64,000 nucleotides of DNA from Bacteroidota bacterium (GTDB taxonomy: Bacteria > Bacteroidota > Bacteroidia > Chitinophagales > Chitinophagaceae), in NCBI GenBank assembly GCA_023437225.1, contig JAEZGS010000013.1, positions 62,001 to 126,000 of the forward strand, written 5' to 3'. Below the pieces are notes generated by a model. That model saw only the letters and a program-made list of their open reading frames with translations. It searched no databases and was not told the origin of the DNA. Below are positions 1 to 8,560 of the stretch, piece by piece. Position numbers and translations under genes: made by a program. How positions within the stretch are numbered: the stretch's first letter is position 1; each line of letters begins with the position of its first letter.

Positions 1-1
1 C

Positions 2-235
2 AAACAACCACCCGGATTGGACATTCACGAAATGGGCGGATGCAGGATGGGCGATGATCCGAAGACATCCATTTTAAATAAATACAATCAACTGCATCAT
101 TGTAAGAATGTATACGTAACGGATGGAGCCTGCATGACCAGCACAGGCAACCAGAGTCCTTCGCTGCTGTATATGGCACTGACCGCAAGAGCCGCCAATC
201 ATGCAGTGGAGGAGATGAAGAGTGGAAGAAGTTGA
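2..235 (+). CDS. GMC family oxidoreductase, C-terminal end (partial)
   Basis: This is the last ~78 codons of a glucose-methanol-choline type FAD oxidoreductase; the reading frame is open to the window edge. The C-terminal hallmark HEMGGCRMG supplies the catalytic histidine, and the stretch VTDGACMTSTGNQSPSL supplies the partner asparagine. The end (ALTARAANHAVEEMK) is the normal terminus for Bacteroidota members of the family, which oxidise sugars, sugar acids or inositols. The FAD-binding N-terminus lies outside the window, so the substrate cannot be told. The TGA stop at 233-235 is followed with no gap by the next reading frame, which is in the same frame. Confidence 0.85.
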   Translation, partial: KQPPGLDIHEMGGCRMGDDPKTSILNKYNQLHHCKNVYVTDGACMTSTGNQSPSLLYMALTARAANHAVEEMKSGRS

Positions 236-529
236 TTGGAAAAGTTACGTATAGCGGCATTTATTGATGCTACACCCAAAACGATTGATAATTACCGGTT
301 ACGTCGCCATAAGTTTGGAAGAATAGAAAGCGAGCATCTTTTACAGTTAATGGCGCTCTATAAAAAAGGACAGGAGATTTTTGGAAATTCCGAAGCTTTC
401 AATCAATGGCTGAAACAGCCAGCTGCAGGTCTTGGAGGCATCGTTCCATTTGATTTTCTTTACACGCAAGGAGGCTTAAACCTTGTAATGGAGGAATTGA
501 TCAGGATTGAATACGGTGCGCTGGCATGA
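236..529 (+). CDS. Xre/MbcA/ParS-type antitoxin, apparently 5'-truncated
   Basis: A 97-residue antitoxin of the DUF2384 (Xre/MbcA/ParS) family that pairs with the RES toxin overlapping its end. The C-terminal ParS-like part is intact: LYKKGQEIFGNSEAFNQWL, then the LGG..PFDFL signature and the terminal RIEYG motif that in this family reaches into the toxin. Family members are usually about 130-160 residues. Here the N-terminal arm and the first part of the helix-turn-helix are missing, and the only in-frame start is a TTG directly abutting the GMC stop codon (TGATTG). Translation may depend on reinitiation after the GMC gene. It is either a trimmed but working antitoxin or a deletion product. 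Confidence 0.7.
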   Translation: MEKLRIAAFIDATPKTIDNYRLRRHKFGRIESEHLLQLMALYKKGQEIFGNSEAFNQWLKQPAAGLGGIVPFDFLYTQGGLNLVMEELIRIEYGALA

Positions 530-975
530 TTACTTATCGCATTACACTTGCAAAATGGGCCGGCCATCTTACCGCATCTGGCCGTGCCGCACGCTGGAAT
601 AGTAATGGGCAATTCATGGTGTATACGGCCAGCACCCGTGCGCTAACTTGTTTGGAAAATTTAGTACACAGACGCAGTATTGGTGTCGACGAACTTTTCA
701 GAGTTACATTGATTGAAATCCCCGATGATGTTAAGGTAAAGAAGATAAGTCGGCTTAAACTACCAACTAATTGGCAGGAATATAATAATTACAATTCCAG
801 CCAGGCGATTGGAGACGCGTGGTTAAAAGAAAATAAGACGGCTGTGTTACAGGTTCCCTCAGCGATTATTGCAGAGGAATACAATTATCTGATCAATCCG
901 CAGCATCATGATTTTTCCAGAATAAAAATTAGTTCGATTGGGGAGTTTAAGTTCAACGAATGGTTATTGAAGTAG
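526..975 (+). CDS. RES domain toxin
   Basis: A 149-residue protein with the RES domain over almost its whole length. RES toxins degrade cellular NAD+ and so halt growth. Visible conserved parts are the N-terminal YRI, the segment GRAARWNS with its arginine, YTASTRALTCLE with its glutamate, and the late PSAI with its serine, which together give the family its name. The C-terminal region (EYNYLINPQHHDFSRI) is also typical. The ATG overlaps the antitoxin stop as ATGA, indicating translational coupling. No second start is needed. Confidence 0.88.
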   Translation: MITYRITLAKWAGHLTASGRAARWNSNGQFMVYTASTRALTCLENLVHRRSIGVDELFRVTLIEIPDDVKVKKISRLKLPTNWQEYNNYNSSQAIGDAWLKENKTAVLQVPSAIIAEEYNYLINPQHHDFSRIKISSIGEFKFNEWLLK

Positions 976-1099
976 TGTGGCTTTCAACTTGGCAACTCAC
1001 TCGATCCCAAATCACAGCCGGCCATTTCGCTGGAAATGAAACTACACAAATACATCAACCATTCTCCCTTACCTTCGCCTTTCTCCCTAAACCATCCAT

Positions 1100-1690
1100 A
1101 TGTTTAAAAAATTGATCTGCCTGCTTTTAATTGCAGGTGCTGCCTTCAATGCAGCGAACGCCCAAAGTCTTCGGCACAGCTTCGGTGAAACCGTTTCCGT
1201 TGTTCATGCCAAAGCAAATCCAAATGATTATTATTCCTACGATCGAACTCTTGTTCAAAGCAATCTTTCATACTTTCCGCGATACAGTTTTATGGAATAC
1301 GGCAAGACCTCGTTGAGCTTGGGTGTGCCCCTGGGACTGGGTTTCGGCATGTACACCGATACCTATGATTCCGATGATGGTATTTACTTTTCACTCGATC
1401 TTCCGCTGGTGCTCGATTTCAACATCGGCTGCAATTCCTCGAAAGAGAACGATGATAATTTTGGTGGCTTCTTTGGTGTTGGCTTCGGCTATCAACTGAT
1501 GAGCATTTCCGATACAGAGTACGCCGACTATGACGGCGTGAGTTATGGCCCCATGGTTCGTGGTGGCGTTCGTTTTCGCGGTAGCAGTCGCTGGCGTACA
1601 AAGTCTATCACCATCAGTTCCTTCTACAAAAAAGGTATGGAGGACGATAAATTTTCAACCTTCGGACTGAGCGCATTCTTCGACCTTTGA
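1100..1690 (+). CDS. Predicted secreted outer-membrane beta-barrel protein
   Basis: A 196-residue protein with a clear signal peptide (MFKKLICLLLIAGAAFNAANA, cleaved before Q). The mature part is rich in glycine, serine and aromatic residues in alternating short strands (for example SLSLGVPLGLGFGMY and FFGVGFGYQLMSI), ending in FGLSAFFDL. A terminal aromatic residue before the last leucine is common in outer-membrane barrels. I recognise no named family. The gene stands alone, with about 125 bases before it and no partner gene. Function unknown; location in the outer membrane is inferred from composition only. Confidence 0.6.
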   Translation: MFKKLICLLLIAGAAFNAANAQSLRHSFGETVSVVHAKANPNDYYSYDRTLVQSNLSYFPRYSFMEYGKTSLSLGVPLGLGFGMYTDTYDSDDGIYFSLDLPLVLDFNIGCNSSKENDDNFGGFFGVGFGYQLMSISDTEYADYDGVSYGPMVRGGVRFRGSSRWRTKSITISSFYKKGMEDDKFSTFGLSAFFDL

Positions 1691-1758
1691 TGTTGCCAGT
1701 TGTGCTATTGTAATTAGCCTGCCAAATGATTATATTGGGATACAACCATTAATTACAA

Positions 1759-2250
1759 TTGTTCAATTGTCTGTCAATATTTTTGTTGTTGCAGCTTGCA
1801 TCAAGTTCCATATCATTGGGAAGTTATGTTGGCAATAAAATTATGCAGCCACGATCTGAAATCCTGCTGGCGGACACACTGTTCAGGAAAGTTGTTAAGA
1901 GCAAATTGACACTGACCAACGGAGAAGTACATGATTTATACTTGCACGGAAGATCCGGCAATGACTTACTGGTTAGCAAGGAAGCTGACAGAAGAAACGA
2001 TTTGCAACGAATCAATTACTCTCAAATAGAGTCGATCCGAATGAAGCGATTAGCGCCGCTGCAGACTTTGCTTATCGCCATTGTCATTGGACTCGCGCCA
2101 ATTGTTGCTGGACAGGGTGGGGCATACGTGGCAATTCTTAGCTTTCCTTTGTCGATCATTATTAGTGTAATCCTTGCCGTGAGTAAGAGAACGTACAAAT
2201 TGCATGGACGACTCGATAAATTTGAAAAGATAACAAGCAAGCTCAAGTAA
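1759..2250 (+). CDS. Hypothetical membrane-anchored protein
   Basis: A 163-residue protein of unknown function. With the TTG start at 1759 it has a hydrophobic N-terminus that could be a signal sequence. The alternative ATG at 1843 removes this and would leave a 135-residue protein. The middle (about residues 40-95) is a polar domain (LTLTNGEVHDLYLHGRSGNDLLV) resembling small beta-rich periplasmic or SH3-like folds. Two hydrophobic segments follow (LLIAIVIGLAPIVAG and LSFPLSIIISVILAV), with a basic tail. It is convergent with the ferritin-like gene. Start and function are both uncertain. Confidence 0.5.
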   Translation: MFNCLSIFLLLQLASSSISLGSYVGNKIMQPRSEILLADTLFRKVVKSKLTLTNGEVHDLYLHGRSGNDLLVSKEADRRNDLQRINYSQIESIRMKRLAPLQTLLIAIVIGLAPIVAGQGGAYVAILSFPLSIIISVILAVSKRTYKLHGRLDKFEKITSKLK

Positions 2251-2262
2251 CAAAGCCTGATC

Positions 2263-2733
2263 TTAAGCCGACTTCCTCAGGAAATTCAACTTCGTATGTG
2301 CCTGCCTTTCTTCTTCGAAAGTCAGCCACAGTCTTTTCGCAGCGCCATCAAACAAAGTATGATCTGCTACGGTTCCCAGGTTGTGATATAATTCCATTTC
2401 GAATTGTTCCACGCTAATGCAGGCATCAATGATGGCAACATTTACATCATCGCCTTGGGCATTGTTAATCGACTGCTGTCCTTGTTCAAGGATCTTATCA
2501 AAGTCGGGATACTCTTTATCTTCCAGTTCCAGGCCAATTTGCTTACTCACTGCTTCGATAGCTACCTGGTGCTGCCGGGTTTCGGCAAGATGCAATGCGA
2601 GATTTTTTTTCAACCCCAGGTGGGTTGCTTTTTCAACCAGCGTCGGCAGCAATTCAGTAAGCTTTTTCTCTACGATCCATGCGTTCTGCAGATGTTCAAC
2701 AAAAGCAGGATCGATTGTTATGGTGTCTGTCAT
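2263..2733 (-). CDS. Ferritin-like DUF892 family protein (YciE/YciF-like)
   Basis: A 156-residue all-helical protein of the DUF892 ferritin-like family. The N-terminal part (VEHLQNAWIVEKKLTELLP) and LHLAETRQHQVAIEAV give helices with the glutamates and histidine expected of the di-metal site, and a second pair is in CISVEQFEMELYHNL and FEEERQAHTKL. Relatives are induced by osmotic or oxidative stress, but their reaction is unsettled. It lies 24 bases downstream of the zinc alcohol dehydrogenase on the same strand, so the two are probably co-transcribed as part of a stress set. Confidence 0.75.
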   Translation of the reverse strand: MTDTITIDPAFVEHLQNAWIVEKKLTELLPTLVEKATHLGLKKNLALHLAETRQHQVAIEAVSKQIGLELEDKEYPDFDKILEQGQQSINNAQGDDVNVAIIDACISVEQFEMELYHNLGTVADHTLFDGAAKRLWLTFEEERQAHTKLNFLRKSA

Positions 2734-2757
2734 ACAATACTTGTTAGTGATGAAACA

Positions 2758-3927
2758 TCAGCGATCCATTTCAGGCTTCAATACAACCTTCACGCAATCA
2801 TCTGTTTTTTTCTTGAACATGTCATATGCTTCAGATGCTTGTGACAAAGGCAACCGGTGCGTGATGATATCATTCAATACCACTTTACCGCTTCTTACCA
2901 TTTCAAAACATTCGTCGATGTACACGTGTGTTTGTGCCTGTCCGAATTGCATGATCAATCCTTTGTCGAATATTCGATGGATAGGGAAATTATCGTATGG
3001 ACTTGCATACACACCTACTACAGAAACAACACCATTTCTTCGAACGGCTTCGGTACACATTTCAATCACTTTCGATGTTCCTTTCTCCGCATTGAAAACT
3101 GCTTTTGCTTTTTCCAAAACATTACGATTCGCTTCCATACCTACTGCATCAATGGCCACGTCGGCGCCTCGTCCATCTGTCATTGCGTATATCTTTTCTC
3201 GCAGATCATCTTCATTGGCATTGAGTATATCAACATTATTCAATGCCTTTGCTTTCGCGAGACGATAATCCAGCGGATCGACTGCTATCACACGTTCTGC
3301 TCCATTGAGCCATGCTGCTTTTTGCGCCATCAATCCAACAGGTCCACTGCCAAAGATCACCACGGTATCACCGGGCTTTACCTTGCCCCATTTCACTGCG
3401 CTCCAGCCGGTTGGAAAAATATCGGTAAGAAACAACACCTGTTCATCATCGAGTCCGTCGGGAATGATCTTGGGACCAACATTGGCATGAGGTACGCGAA
3501 CATATTCTGCCTGTCCGCCGTTGTATCCTCCATAGAGATCGGTATAGCCGAACATACCCCCACCTTTGCCTTTGAGAAGATCGCCCTGCGGGCCATAATG
3601 CTCGGGATTGGTATGTTCGCAGCTCGGATGAAATCCCTGCTGGCAAAAAAAGCACTGCCCGCACGCGATGGTGAACGGCACTACAACGCGATCACCCTTT
3701 CGCAGTTTCGTCACATTCGGACCCACTTCTTCTACAATACCCATGAATTCATGCCCAAGCACCATATCGCGGAGTTGGGGAACAAATCCATCATAAATGT
3801 GCAGGTCGGAACCGCAGATGGCGGTGGACGTTACTTTTAAAATGATGTCTTCAGGCTGTTCGATCTTTGGATCGTCGACATTATCTACCCGGATATCTCC
3901 CATCTTGTGGAACACGGCTGCTTTCAT
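2758..3927 (-). CDS. Zinc-dependent alcohol dehydrogenase (formaldehyde dehydrogenase-like)
   Basis: A 389-residue medium-chain dehydrogenase. The catalytic zinc ligands are visible in CGSDLHIYDG (Cys) and GHEFMG (His, Glu). Structural-zinc cysteines are in the run CGQCFFCQQGFHPSC. The NAD(P)-binding Rossmann motif is GSGPVGLMA near residue 195. The long form with the SCEHTN segment is the subfamily often annotated as glutathione-independent formaldehyde dehydrogenase; the actual substrate is unknown. The ferritin-like gene follows on the same strand, and a PNPOx-like gene is divergent, with an 80-base gap that must carry both promoters. Confidence 0.88.
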   Translation of the reverse strand: MKAAVFHKMGDIRVDNVDDPKIEQPEDIILKVTSTAICGSDLHIYDGFVPQLRDMVLGHEFMGIVEEVGPNVTKLRKGDRVVVPFTIACGQCFFCQQGFHPSCEHTNPEHYGPQGDLLKGKGGGMFGYTDLYGGYNGGQAEYVRVPHANVGPKIIPDGLDDEQVLFLTDIFPTGWSAVKWGKVKPGDTVVIFGSGPVGLMAQKAAWLNGAERVIAVDPLDYRLAKAKALNNVDILNANEDDLREKIYAMTDGRGADVAIDAVGMEANRNVLEKAKAVFNAEKGTSKVIEMCTEAVRRNGVVSVVGVYASPYDNFPIHRIFDKGLIMQFGQAQTHVYIDECFEMVRSGKVVLNDIITHRLPLSQASEAYDMFKKKTDDCVKVVLKPEMDR

Positions 3928-4006
3928 GGCTTGTAATTTATAGTGTGAACAGAAGGGTATGAAACAATCATACCCTCAATTAATAATTACCAACAACTAT
4001 TTCAAC

Positions 4007-4543
4007 ATGGACAGCATCAACAAACAACAGCCGGAAGACAACTATGAAGATCTGCAGGGAGCGGCGGCGATAAAGCAGATGAAAGAAGTTATCGGGAAAT
4101 CGGATACCTGTTTCTTTTGCACCCGCATTGAATCCGGGAAACCGGTCATAACCAGGCCAATGTCCGTCCAGAAGCTTGATGAGGATGGCAATTTCTGGTT
4201 TTTAAGTGCAGACGACAGTCATAAGAACCTTGAAATACAAAACGACAGCCATGTGCAGTTGCTGTTCCAGGGGTCATCTCATTCGGATTTCCTGAGTATT
4301 TACGGAGTAGCTACGATCTCCAAGGACAAAGAGAAGATCAAAGAATTATGGGAGCCGATGATCAAAACATGGTTCACCGGTGGTGTTGATGATCCGAGGA
4401 TCACAGTGATCAAAGTGCAAACTGTAGATGGATATTACTGGGATAATAAGCATGGCAACGCGATCGCATTGCTAAAGATCGCCGCTGGTGCAATAACCGG
4501 TAAGACGCTTGATGATTCGATCGAAGGACGAATAAATGTATGA
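4007..4543 (+). CDS. Pyridoxamine 5'-phosphate oxidase-like protein (general stress protein 26 type)
   Basis: A 178-residue split-barrel flavin-binding protein. The start ATG at 4007 was chosen over an in-frame ATG at 3959, because the family begins with a short polar lead followed by the helix LQGAAAIKQMKEVI. Typical segments are TCFFCTRIESGKPVITRPMS, FWFLSADDSHKNLEI and VQLLFQGSS. The C-terminal YYWDNKHGNAIALLKIAAG is seen in stress-protein-26 relatives. Such proteins bind FMN or FAD; their substrate is generally unknown. A strong hairpin terminator follows directly. Confidence 0.82.
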   Translation: MDSINKQQPEDNYEDLQGAAAIKQMKEVIGKSDTCFFCTRIESGKPVITRPMSVQKLDEDGNFWFLSADDSHKNLEIQNDSHVQLLFQGSSHSDFLSIYGVATISKDKEKIKELWEPMIKTWFTGGVDDPRITVIKVQTVDGYYWDNKHGNAIALLKIAAGAITGKTLDDSIEGRINV

Positions 4544-4551
4544 TCAATATA

Positions 4552-4583
4552 AAAGCCCTCTTCAATGAGGGCTTTATTTTTTT
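4552..4583 (+). terminator. Rho-independent terminator
   Basis: A perfect 9-bp stem (AAAGCCCTC / GAGGGCTTT) with a 6-base loop, followed by a T-rich run. It lies 8 bases after the stop of the PNPOx-like gene and just before the convergent SRPBCC gene end. The opposite strand also has several T residues after the stem, so it may serve both genes. Confidence 0.9.
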
Positions 4584-4596
4584 AAGCTGCTGGCGG

Positions 4597-5106
4597 TTAG
4601 GAAGCCACTGCCTGTTGTTGTAAGATCTCGTCGAGGTTTCCGTGAGCTGCCGCAAATCCTTCCTGGAAGCCCATTTCAACAATCTTTTGAAGGTCTTCTA
4701 AAGATTTGAAAGTCACTTCTACTTCTACCCGGGTACGATCACCCTGTTGCAGAAACCGACAGGTCCAATGCATGCTGGGAAATGAATGATCAATATTTCC
4801 TGCTGCGTCACAAAATGCATCTGTTCCGCTGAACATTTGCTTGTCGGCTATCGATTCATATTGTACGCAGCAATTTTGTTCTGTACCATCAGGTCCAACC
4901 ATCGCATAAAGCCACTGACCGCCCTGGCGAAATTCCATTGACTTTGTTTTGGCCTTGTAAGGCTTTGGTGCCCACCACTGGTCGAGCAATGTACTATCGG
5001 TCCAAGCTTTCCATACCTGCTCAATCGATGCATCGAATTCACGAGTGACATGTATCTTTTTGTTTTCGCTGTCTTTCGTGTAGTTGGTTTGGTGATTCTG
5101 CGTCAT
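4597..5106 (-). CDS. SRPBCC/AHSA1 domain protein
   Basis: A 169-residue protein of the activator-of-Hsp90-ATPase-1-like START-fold family. The signature opening is VTREFDASIEQVWKAWTD followed by LLDQWWAPKP, and the end is the helix LQKIVEMGFQEGFAAAHGNLDEIL. These proteins bind hydrophobic ligands in a deep pocket; the ligand is unknown. The ATG at 5106 overlaps the stop of the upstream ArsR gene as ATGA, which fixes this start and rules out the longer reading frame. Regulator plus SRPBCC is a very common Bacteroidota pair. Confidence 0.88.
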   Translation of the reverse strand: MTQNHQTNYTKDSENKKIHVTREFDASIEQVWKAWTDSTLLDQWWAPKPYKAKTKSMEFRQGGQWLYAMVGPDGTEQNCCVQYESIADKQMFSGTDAFCDAAGNIDHSFPSMHWTCRFLQQGDRTRVEVEVTFKSLEDLQKIVEMGFQEGFAAAHGNLDEILQQQAVAS

Positions 5107-5423
5107 GGTTTTTTTGTTTTTAGGTTTTTTAAAACGGTGTCCAATTGACTGAACCGGTCTTCCCACATTTCGCGGAAAGGTTGCAGCCATTTATCTACCT
5201 CTTTCAATTTTTTCGAATTGAAGTGGTAATAGATCTCGCGTCCAGCTACTTCTTGTTTTACGAGCTGACACTCGGTCAATATCCTGATGTGTTTGGATAT
5301 CGCCTGCCTGCTGCTCGAAAACTGTTCTGCAATTGCATTTGGTGTCATAGCTTCTTCAGCCAACATGTTCAGGATGGCGCGGCGGGTAGGATCAGCAATA
5401 GCCTGAAAAACATCACGTCTCAT
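5103..5423 (-). CDS. ArsR family winged-helix transcriptional regulator
   Basis: A 106-residue ArsR/SmtB-type regulator. The opening FQAIADPTRRAILNML is diagnostic, the recognition helix is SSSRQAISKHIRIL, and the wing is VKQEVAGREIYYHF. No cysteine cluster is present, so it is the non-metal subgroup that typically controls an adjoining SRPBCC gene. It is the first gene of a two-gene operon translationally coupled to the SRPBCC gene, and is likely autoregulatory. The 158-base gap to the divergent kinase gene holds the promoters. Confidence 0.9.
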   Translation of the reverse strand: MRRDVFQAIADPTRRAILNMLAEEAMTPNAIAEQFSSSRQAISKHIRILTECQLVKQEVAGREIYYHFNSKKLKEVDKWLQPFREMWEDRFSQLDTVLKNLKTKKP

Positions 5424-5581
5424 AGATCACCGGTCATTATGCAACCGTTCAGTTGCAAATATATGCAACTATTTGGTTGCGCAAAAAATATATTCATCGC
5501 CCCGGATCCGTCATTCATCAACATTCATTGGCAGACAAAGCCGAGTATGCCCACTTTTATGCAAAATATTGTTAGGCACAA

Positions 5582-6715
5582 ATGCTGACGATCTCCGCAA
5601 TTATTTTAAAGCTGTGGTTCTGCATCTATTCTCTACATTGCTTATTTTACGGCGGTTTGAGAAAGGCTCCAATCTATACGAACATTCATTTGGTTTTCAT
5701 TACTGGCGGCTTGCTGCTTAATTTCCTTCTTGCAGTGATCTACCAGTATATCAATGCGGGTACTCCATTCATTACATGGGATGCATTGCCGGGCTTTTAT
5801 ACACAGGGCTGGCCAATTATGTTACAGACTTTCGTCTTGCTCTACTTTGTCTATTATTCCATTCAGTTTTTTAATCGAAAGTTTTCACATGACCCTAATG
5901 GTACTGCACGGTTCCTGTATGAAGTTCCCATTGTACTTATCGCCGGTTTTTTCATAAGTGAATTATTCCATTGGATATTTGTGACCTACATGGTGGTGCC
6001 AGAAGACGATATGGCGTTTCTCGATCGCCGGTTGAAGATGATCCTGATGATCGACCTGGTATTTCTTATCGTCGTATATGCCTTCATGACCTCCTTTCGC
6101 ATATTCCGCTATCTGGAGAAAAAGAATGTTGAACTGGCTCGATGGCAACGCGAGTATACACAGTCGCAGTTCGAAGCCATGAAGAACCAACTGAATCCTC
6201 ACTTTCTTTTCAACAGCCTGAACGCTTTGAGTTCTCTGGTTTATGCCGATGCCAACCTTGCTGAGTCTTTCATCGAAAAACTTTCGCGCTCTTACCGGTA
6301 TCTTCTGGAACAACGCGAGAAATCGACTGTAGAACTGAAGCAGGAACTGGATTTTATGAACAACTATATTTTTCTCCTGCAGCAGCGATTTGGAAAAAAA
6401 CTGCAGGTGAACATGCGCGGGCTCAGTGAATCAAACAGACATTTGCCGCCGCATACATTGATGATATTGATCGATGAGATCATCGAGCGAAATACCATGT
6501 CGGCAGCGCGCCCATTACAAATTACCATCCGGCAGGAGCAATCATCACTGCTTTTAATTCATAGCAATCAACCGAAGCAAGGTGGAGAGACGAATGAACA
6601 CCAAAGATTGGATCACCTGCAAAAAGAATTTGCATTGCTTGCCAGGCATGAAATACGCATTGACCGAAACGATAACAACATTAGTTATATCATTCCATTA
6701 ATTGATCCATCCTGA
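5582..6715 (+). CDS. LytS-like sensor kinase with degenerate ATPase domain
   Basis: A 377-residue membrane protein with about five transmembrane segments in the first 175 residues, then the His_kinase dimerisation segment. The H-box NPHFLFNSLNALSSL is intact near residue 205. The ATP-binding part is not: where the paralogue next door has LLVENAVKHN, this protein has ILIDEIIERN, losing the key asparagine, and the G-box GVGLQNI is replaced by a glycine-free stretch (QRLDHLQKEF). It is probably unable to bind ATP normally and may act as a regulatory partner or phospho-acceptor for the downstream kinase. The next gene, for its intact paralogue, starts 35 bases after the stop. Confidence 0.85.
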   Translation: MLTISAIILKLWFCIYSLHCLFYGGLRKAPIYTNIHLVFITGGLLLNFLLAVIYQYINAGTPFITWDALPGFYTQGWPIMLQTFVLLYFVYYSIQFFNRKFSHDPNGTARFLYEVPIVLIAGFFISELFHWIFVTYMVVPEDDMAFLDRRLKMILMIDLVFLIVVYAFMTSFRIFRYLEKKNVELARWQREYTQSQFEAMKNQLNPHFLFNSLNALSSLVYADANLAESFIEKLSRSYRYLLEQREKSTVELKQELDFMNNYIFLLQQRFGKKLQVNMRGLSESNRHLPPHTLMILIDEIIERNTMSAARPLQITIRQEQSSLLLIHSNQPKQGGETNEHQRLDHLQKEFALLARHEIRIDRNDNNISYIIPLIDPS

Positions 6716-6750
6716 GCAAATCGATCACCATACAACGTTCCCTTTCCCCG

Positions 6751-7779
6751 TTGAAACTTACACTGGCAGTTATCGCTTTTGTAAGCATTCTTTATCCGTT
6801 ATTTTTCGCGTATATCGATAAGAATTTTTCTATCAATACACTATTGATCGAGTTCATCTTTACACTGGTTCGACTCTCCTCGATCACATTCATCATTTAT
6901 GCGGTCATCGGCGCCAATAATTTCTTATTTCGATCACCTCGTTCGAACGGCTTGCGATATGTTTTTGAGCTGGCAGTTATATTGTTTATCGTCTACTGGT
7001 TTCTTTTTGCGTTTGTGATGTTCGTCGACCGACCGCTCACGGGAAGTAATCCTGCGGATCCGTCACTGTGGACGTTCAGAAGATATATTGGCTTGTACCA
7101 GCTCGCAACCATCTTCATTTACATGTTTCTTACCGGCCTGAATATTTACAGGTTGGCGCGTCAAAAAGAAGCGCAGGCCGCGCAGTTGGAACGTGCGTAT
7201 GCACAGGTGCGGTTGCAGGCATTGAAGAGCCAGGTAAATCCTCATTTTCTTTTTAATAGTCTTAGTGTGCTTTCCTCGCTGGTTCATGTGAACGCAAAGT
7301 TGTCCGAGAAATTCATTCATCATTTAGCAAAAGCATATCGATACATACTTGAACAAAAAGATCTTGCGCTTGTACCACTGCAGGAAGAACTGGATTTTTT
7401 GAATGCATACTTCTTTTTATTGCAGATAAGATTTGATAATAAGATTCAACTGCAATTACAGATCGATGGTGATCGGCTTTCGTATAAACTGCCGCCGTTA
7501 ACCCTGCAGCTGCTGGTTGAAAATGCGGTGAAGCATAATAAGATGTCGGCGCAGAATCCGCTTACCATCCATATGTTTACAACTGCTGACACGTTGAGCG
7601 TTGAAAACAACATCAGCCATCGCGACCAGGCTGAAAGCTCGACGGGTGTTGGGCTGCAAAACATTCAGAGCCGATATGCCATGCTCAACGAAAAGAAGCC
7701 CGTAATCACCATCCATGATAATAAATTTGTAGTGCAGTTACCCCTTATAAAACCTGAGTATGAAAGTAGTGATCATTGA
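6751..7779 (+). CDS. LytS-like sensor histidine kinase
   Basis: A 342-residue kinase with four or five membrane segments in residues 1-130, then the H-box VNPHFLFNSLSVLSSL near residue 162, the N-box LLVENAVKHN near 255 and the G-box GVGLQNIQSRY near 298. All catalytic motifs are present. The start is a TTG; no ATG occurs before residue ~90, and an earlier non-ATG start is possible. It overlaps the following LytTR regulator by 20 bases, indicating a coupled two-component pair. It is a paralogue of the preceding gene, with matching layout. Confidence 0.88.
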   Translation: MKLTLAVIAFVSILYPLFFAYIDKNFSINTLLIEFIFTLVRLSSITFIIYAVIGANNFLFRSPRSNGLRYVFELAVILFIVYWFLFAFVMFVDRPLTGSNPADPSLWTFRRYIGLYQLATIFIYMFLTGLNIYRLARQKEAQAAQLERAYAQVRLQALKSQVNPHFLFNSLSVLSSLVHVNAKLSEKFIHHLAKAYRYILEQKDLALVPLQEELDFLNAYFFLLQIRFDNKIQLQLQIDGDRLSYKLPPLTLQLLVENAVKHNKMSAQNPLTIHMFTTADTLSVENNISHRDQAESSTGVGLQNIQSRYAMLNEKKPVITIHDNKFVVQLPLIKPEYESSDH

Positions 7780-8560
7780 AGATGAACATTTGTCGGCCCA
7801 GCGCCTCGAATTGATGTTGAAAAGATTCGATTCCAACATAGAAGTGCTTGCCGAATTGCCAAGCGTTGAAGCTTCCGTGGAATGGTTCAAAACCAATCCG
7901 AATCCGGATCTGGTATTGATGGACATACATCTTGAGGATGGACAAAGTTTCTCGATCTTCGAAACGATCAATTTGGATGTGCCCGTGATCTTTACCACAG
8001 CGTATGATGAATACATGATAAAGGCTTTCAAGGTTAACAGTGTTGATTACCTGATGAAGCCCATCAATTACGAGGAGTTGGAAAAAGCATTGCAAAAATT
8101 CAACAGAATCTTTGCAGGTGATGCGGGTCAAATGACAGTTGACCAGAGTGGTGACAGGCTACCTTTGACAAATCATAGCCTGGAGGAGTTAGTTCGCGCG
8201 TTGCAGAAGCCTGAAGGGGCATACAAATCACGATTTCTTGTTTCAATCGGATCCAGGCTAAAGACAATTGATGTATCCGAGATCAACTACTTTTTTAGCG
8301 CAGAGAAGATCACCTTCCTGGTTACACGCGACAACCATCGATATCCGATTGACGTAAGTCTCGATAAGCTAGCAGTTCAACTGGATCCGAAATATTTCTT
8401 CCGCGTAAACCGACAAATGATCGTCAAGCTCGAAGCCATCGAAAATATGCACGTATTCTCAAAAGGTCGGATACGTCTTGATCTTAATCCCGCAACCAAA
8501 GAGGAAGTCTTTGTGAGCCTCGACAAGGTCGTTGAGTTCAAAGACTGGCTGGGAAGATGA
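7760..8560 (+). CDS. LytTR family response regulator
   Basis: A 266-residue regulator. The receiver domain (about residues 1-120) has the acidic pocket IIEDE, the phospho-acceptor aspartate in LVLMDIHLEDG, the threonine in FTTAYDEY and the lysine in DYLMKPI. The LytTR DNA-binding domain fills about residues 155-266 (SRFLVSIGSRLKTIDVSEI, FFRVNRQMIVKL). It is the output partner of the one or two LytS-like kinases encoded directly upstream. Its targets are not evident; the next gene, a CPBP protease, is a candidate because it follows on the same strand. Confidence 0.93.
   Translation: MKVVIIEDEHLSAQRLELMLKRFDSNIEVLAELPSVEASVEWFKTNPNPDLVLMDIHLEDGQSFSIFETINLDVPVIFTTAYDEYMIKAFKVNSVDYLMKPINYEELEKALQKFNRIFAGDAGQMTVDQSGDRLPLTNHSLEELVRALQKPEGAYKSRFLVSIGSRLKTIDVSEINYFFSAEKITFLVTRDNHRYPIDVSLDKLAVQLDPKYFFRVNRQMIVKLEAIENMHVFSKGRIRLDLNPATKEEVFVSLDKVVEFKDWLGR

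Noticed and set aside
2417..3840. Long plus-strand reading frames (283 and 327 codons) opposite the ferritin-like and alcohol dehydrogenase genes
   Set aside because: They lie wholly antisense to two well-conserved genes, have odd composition (rich in H, C, S) and no recognisable motif.
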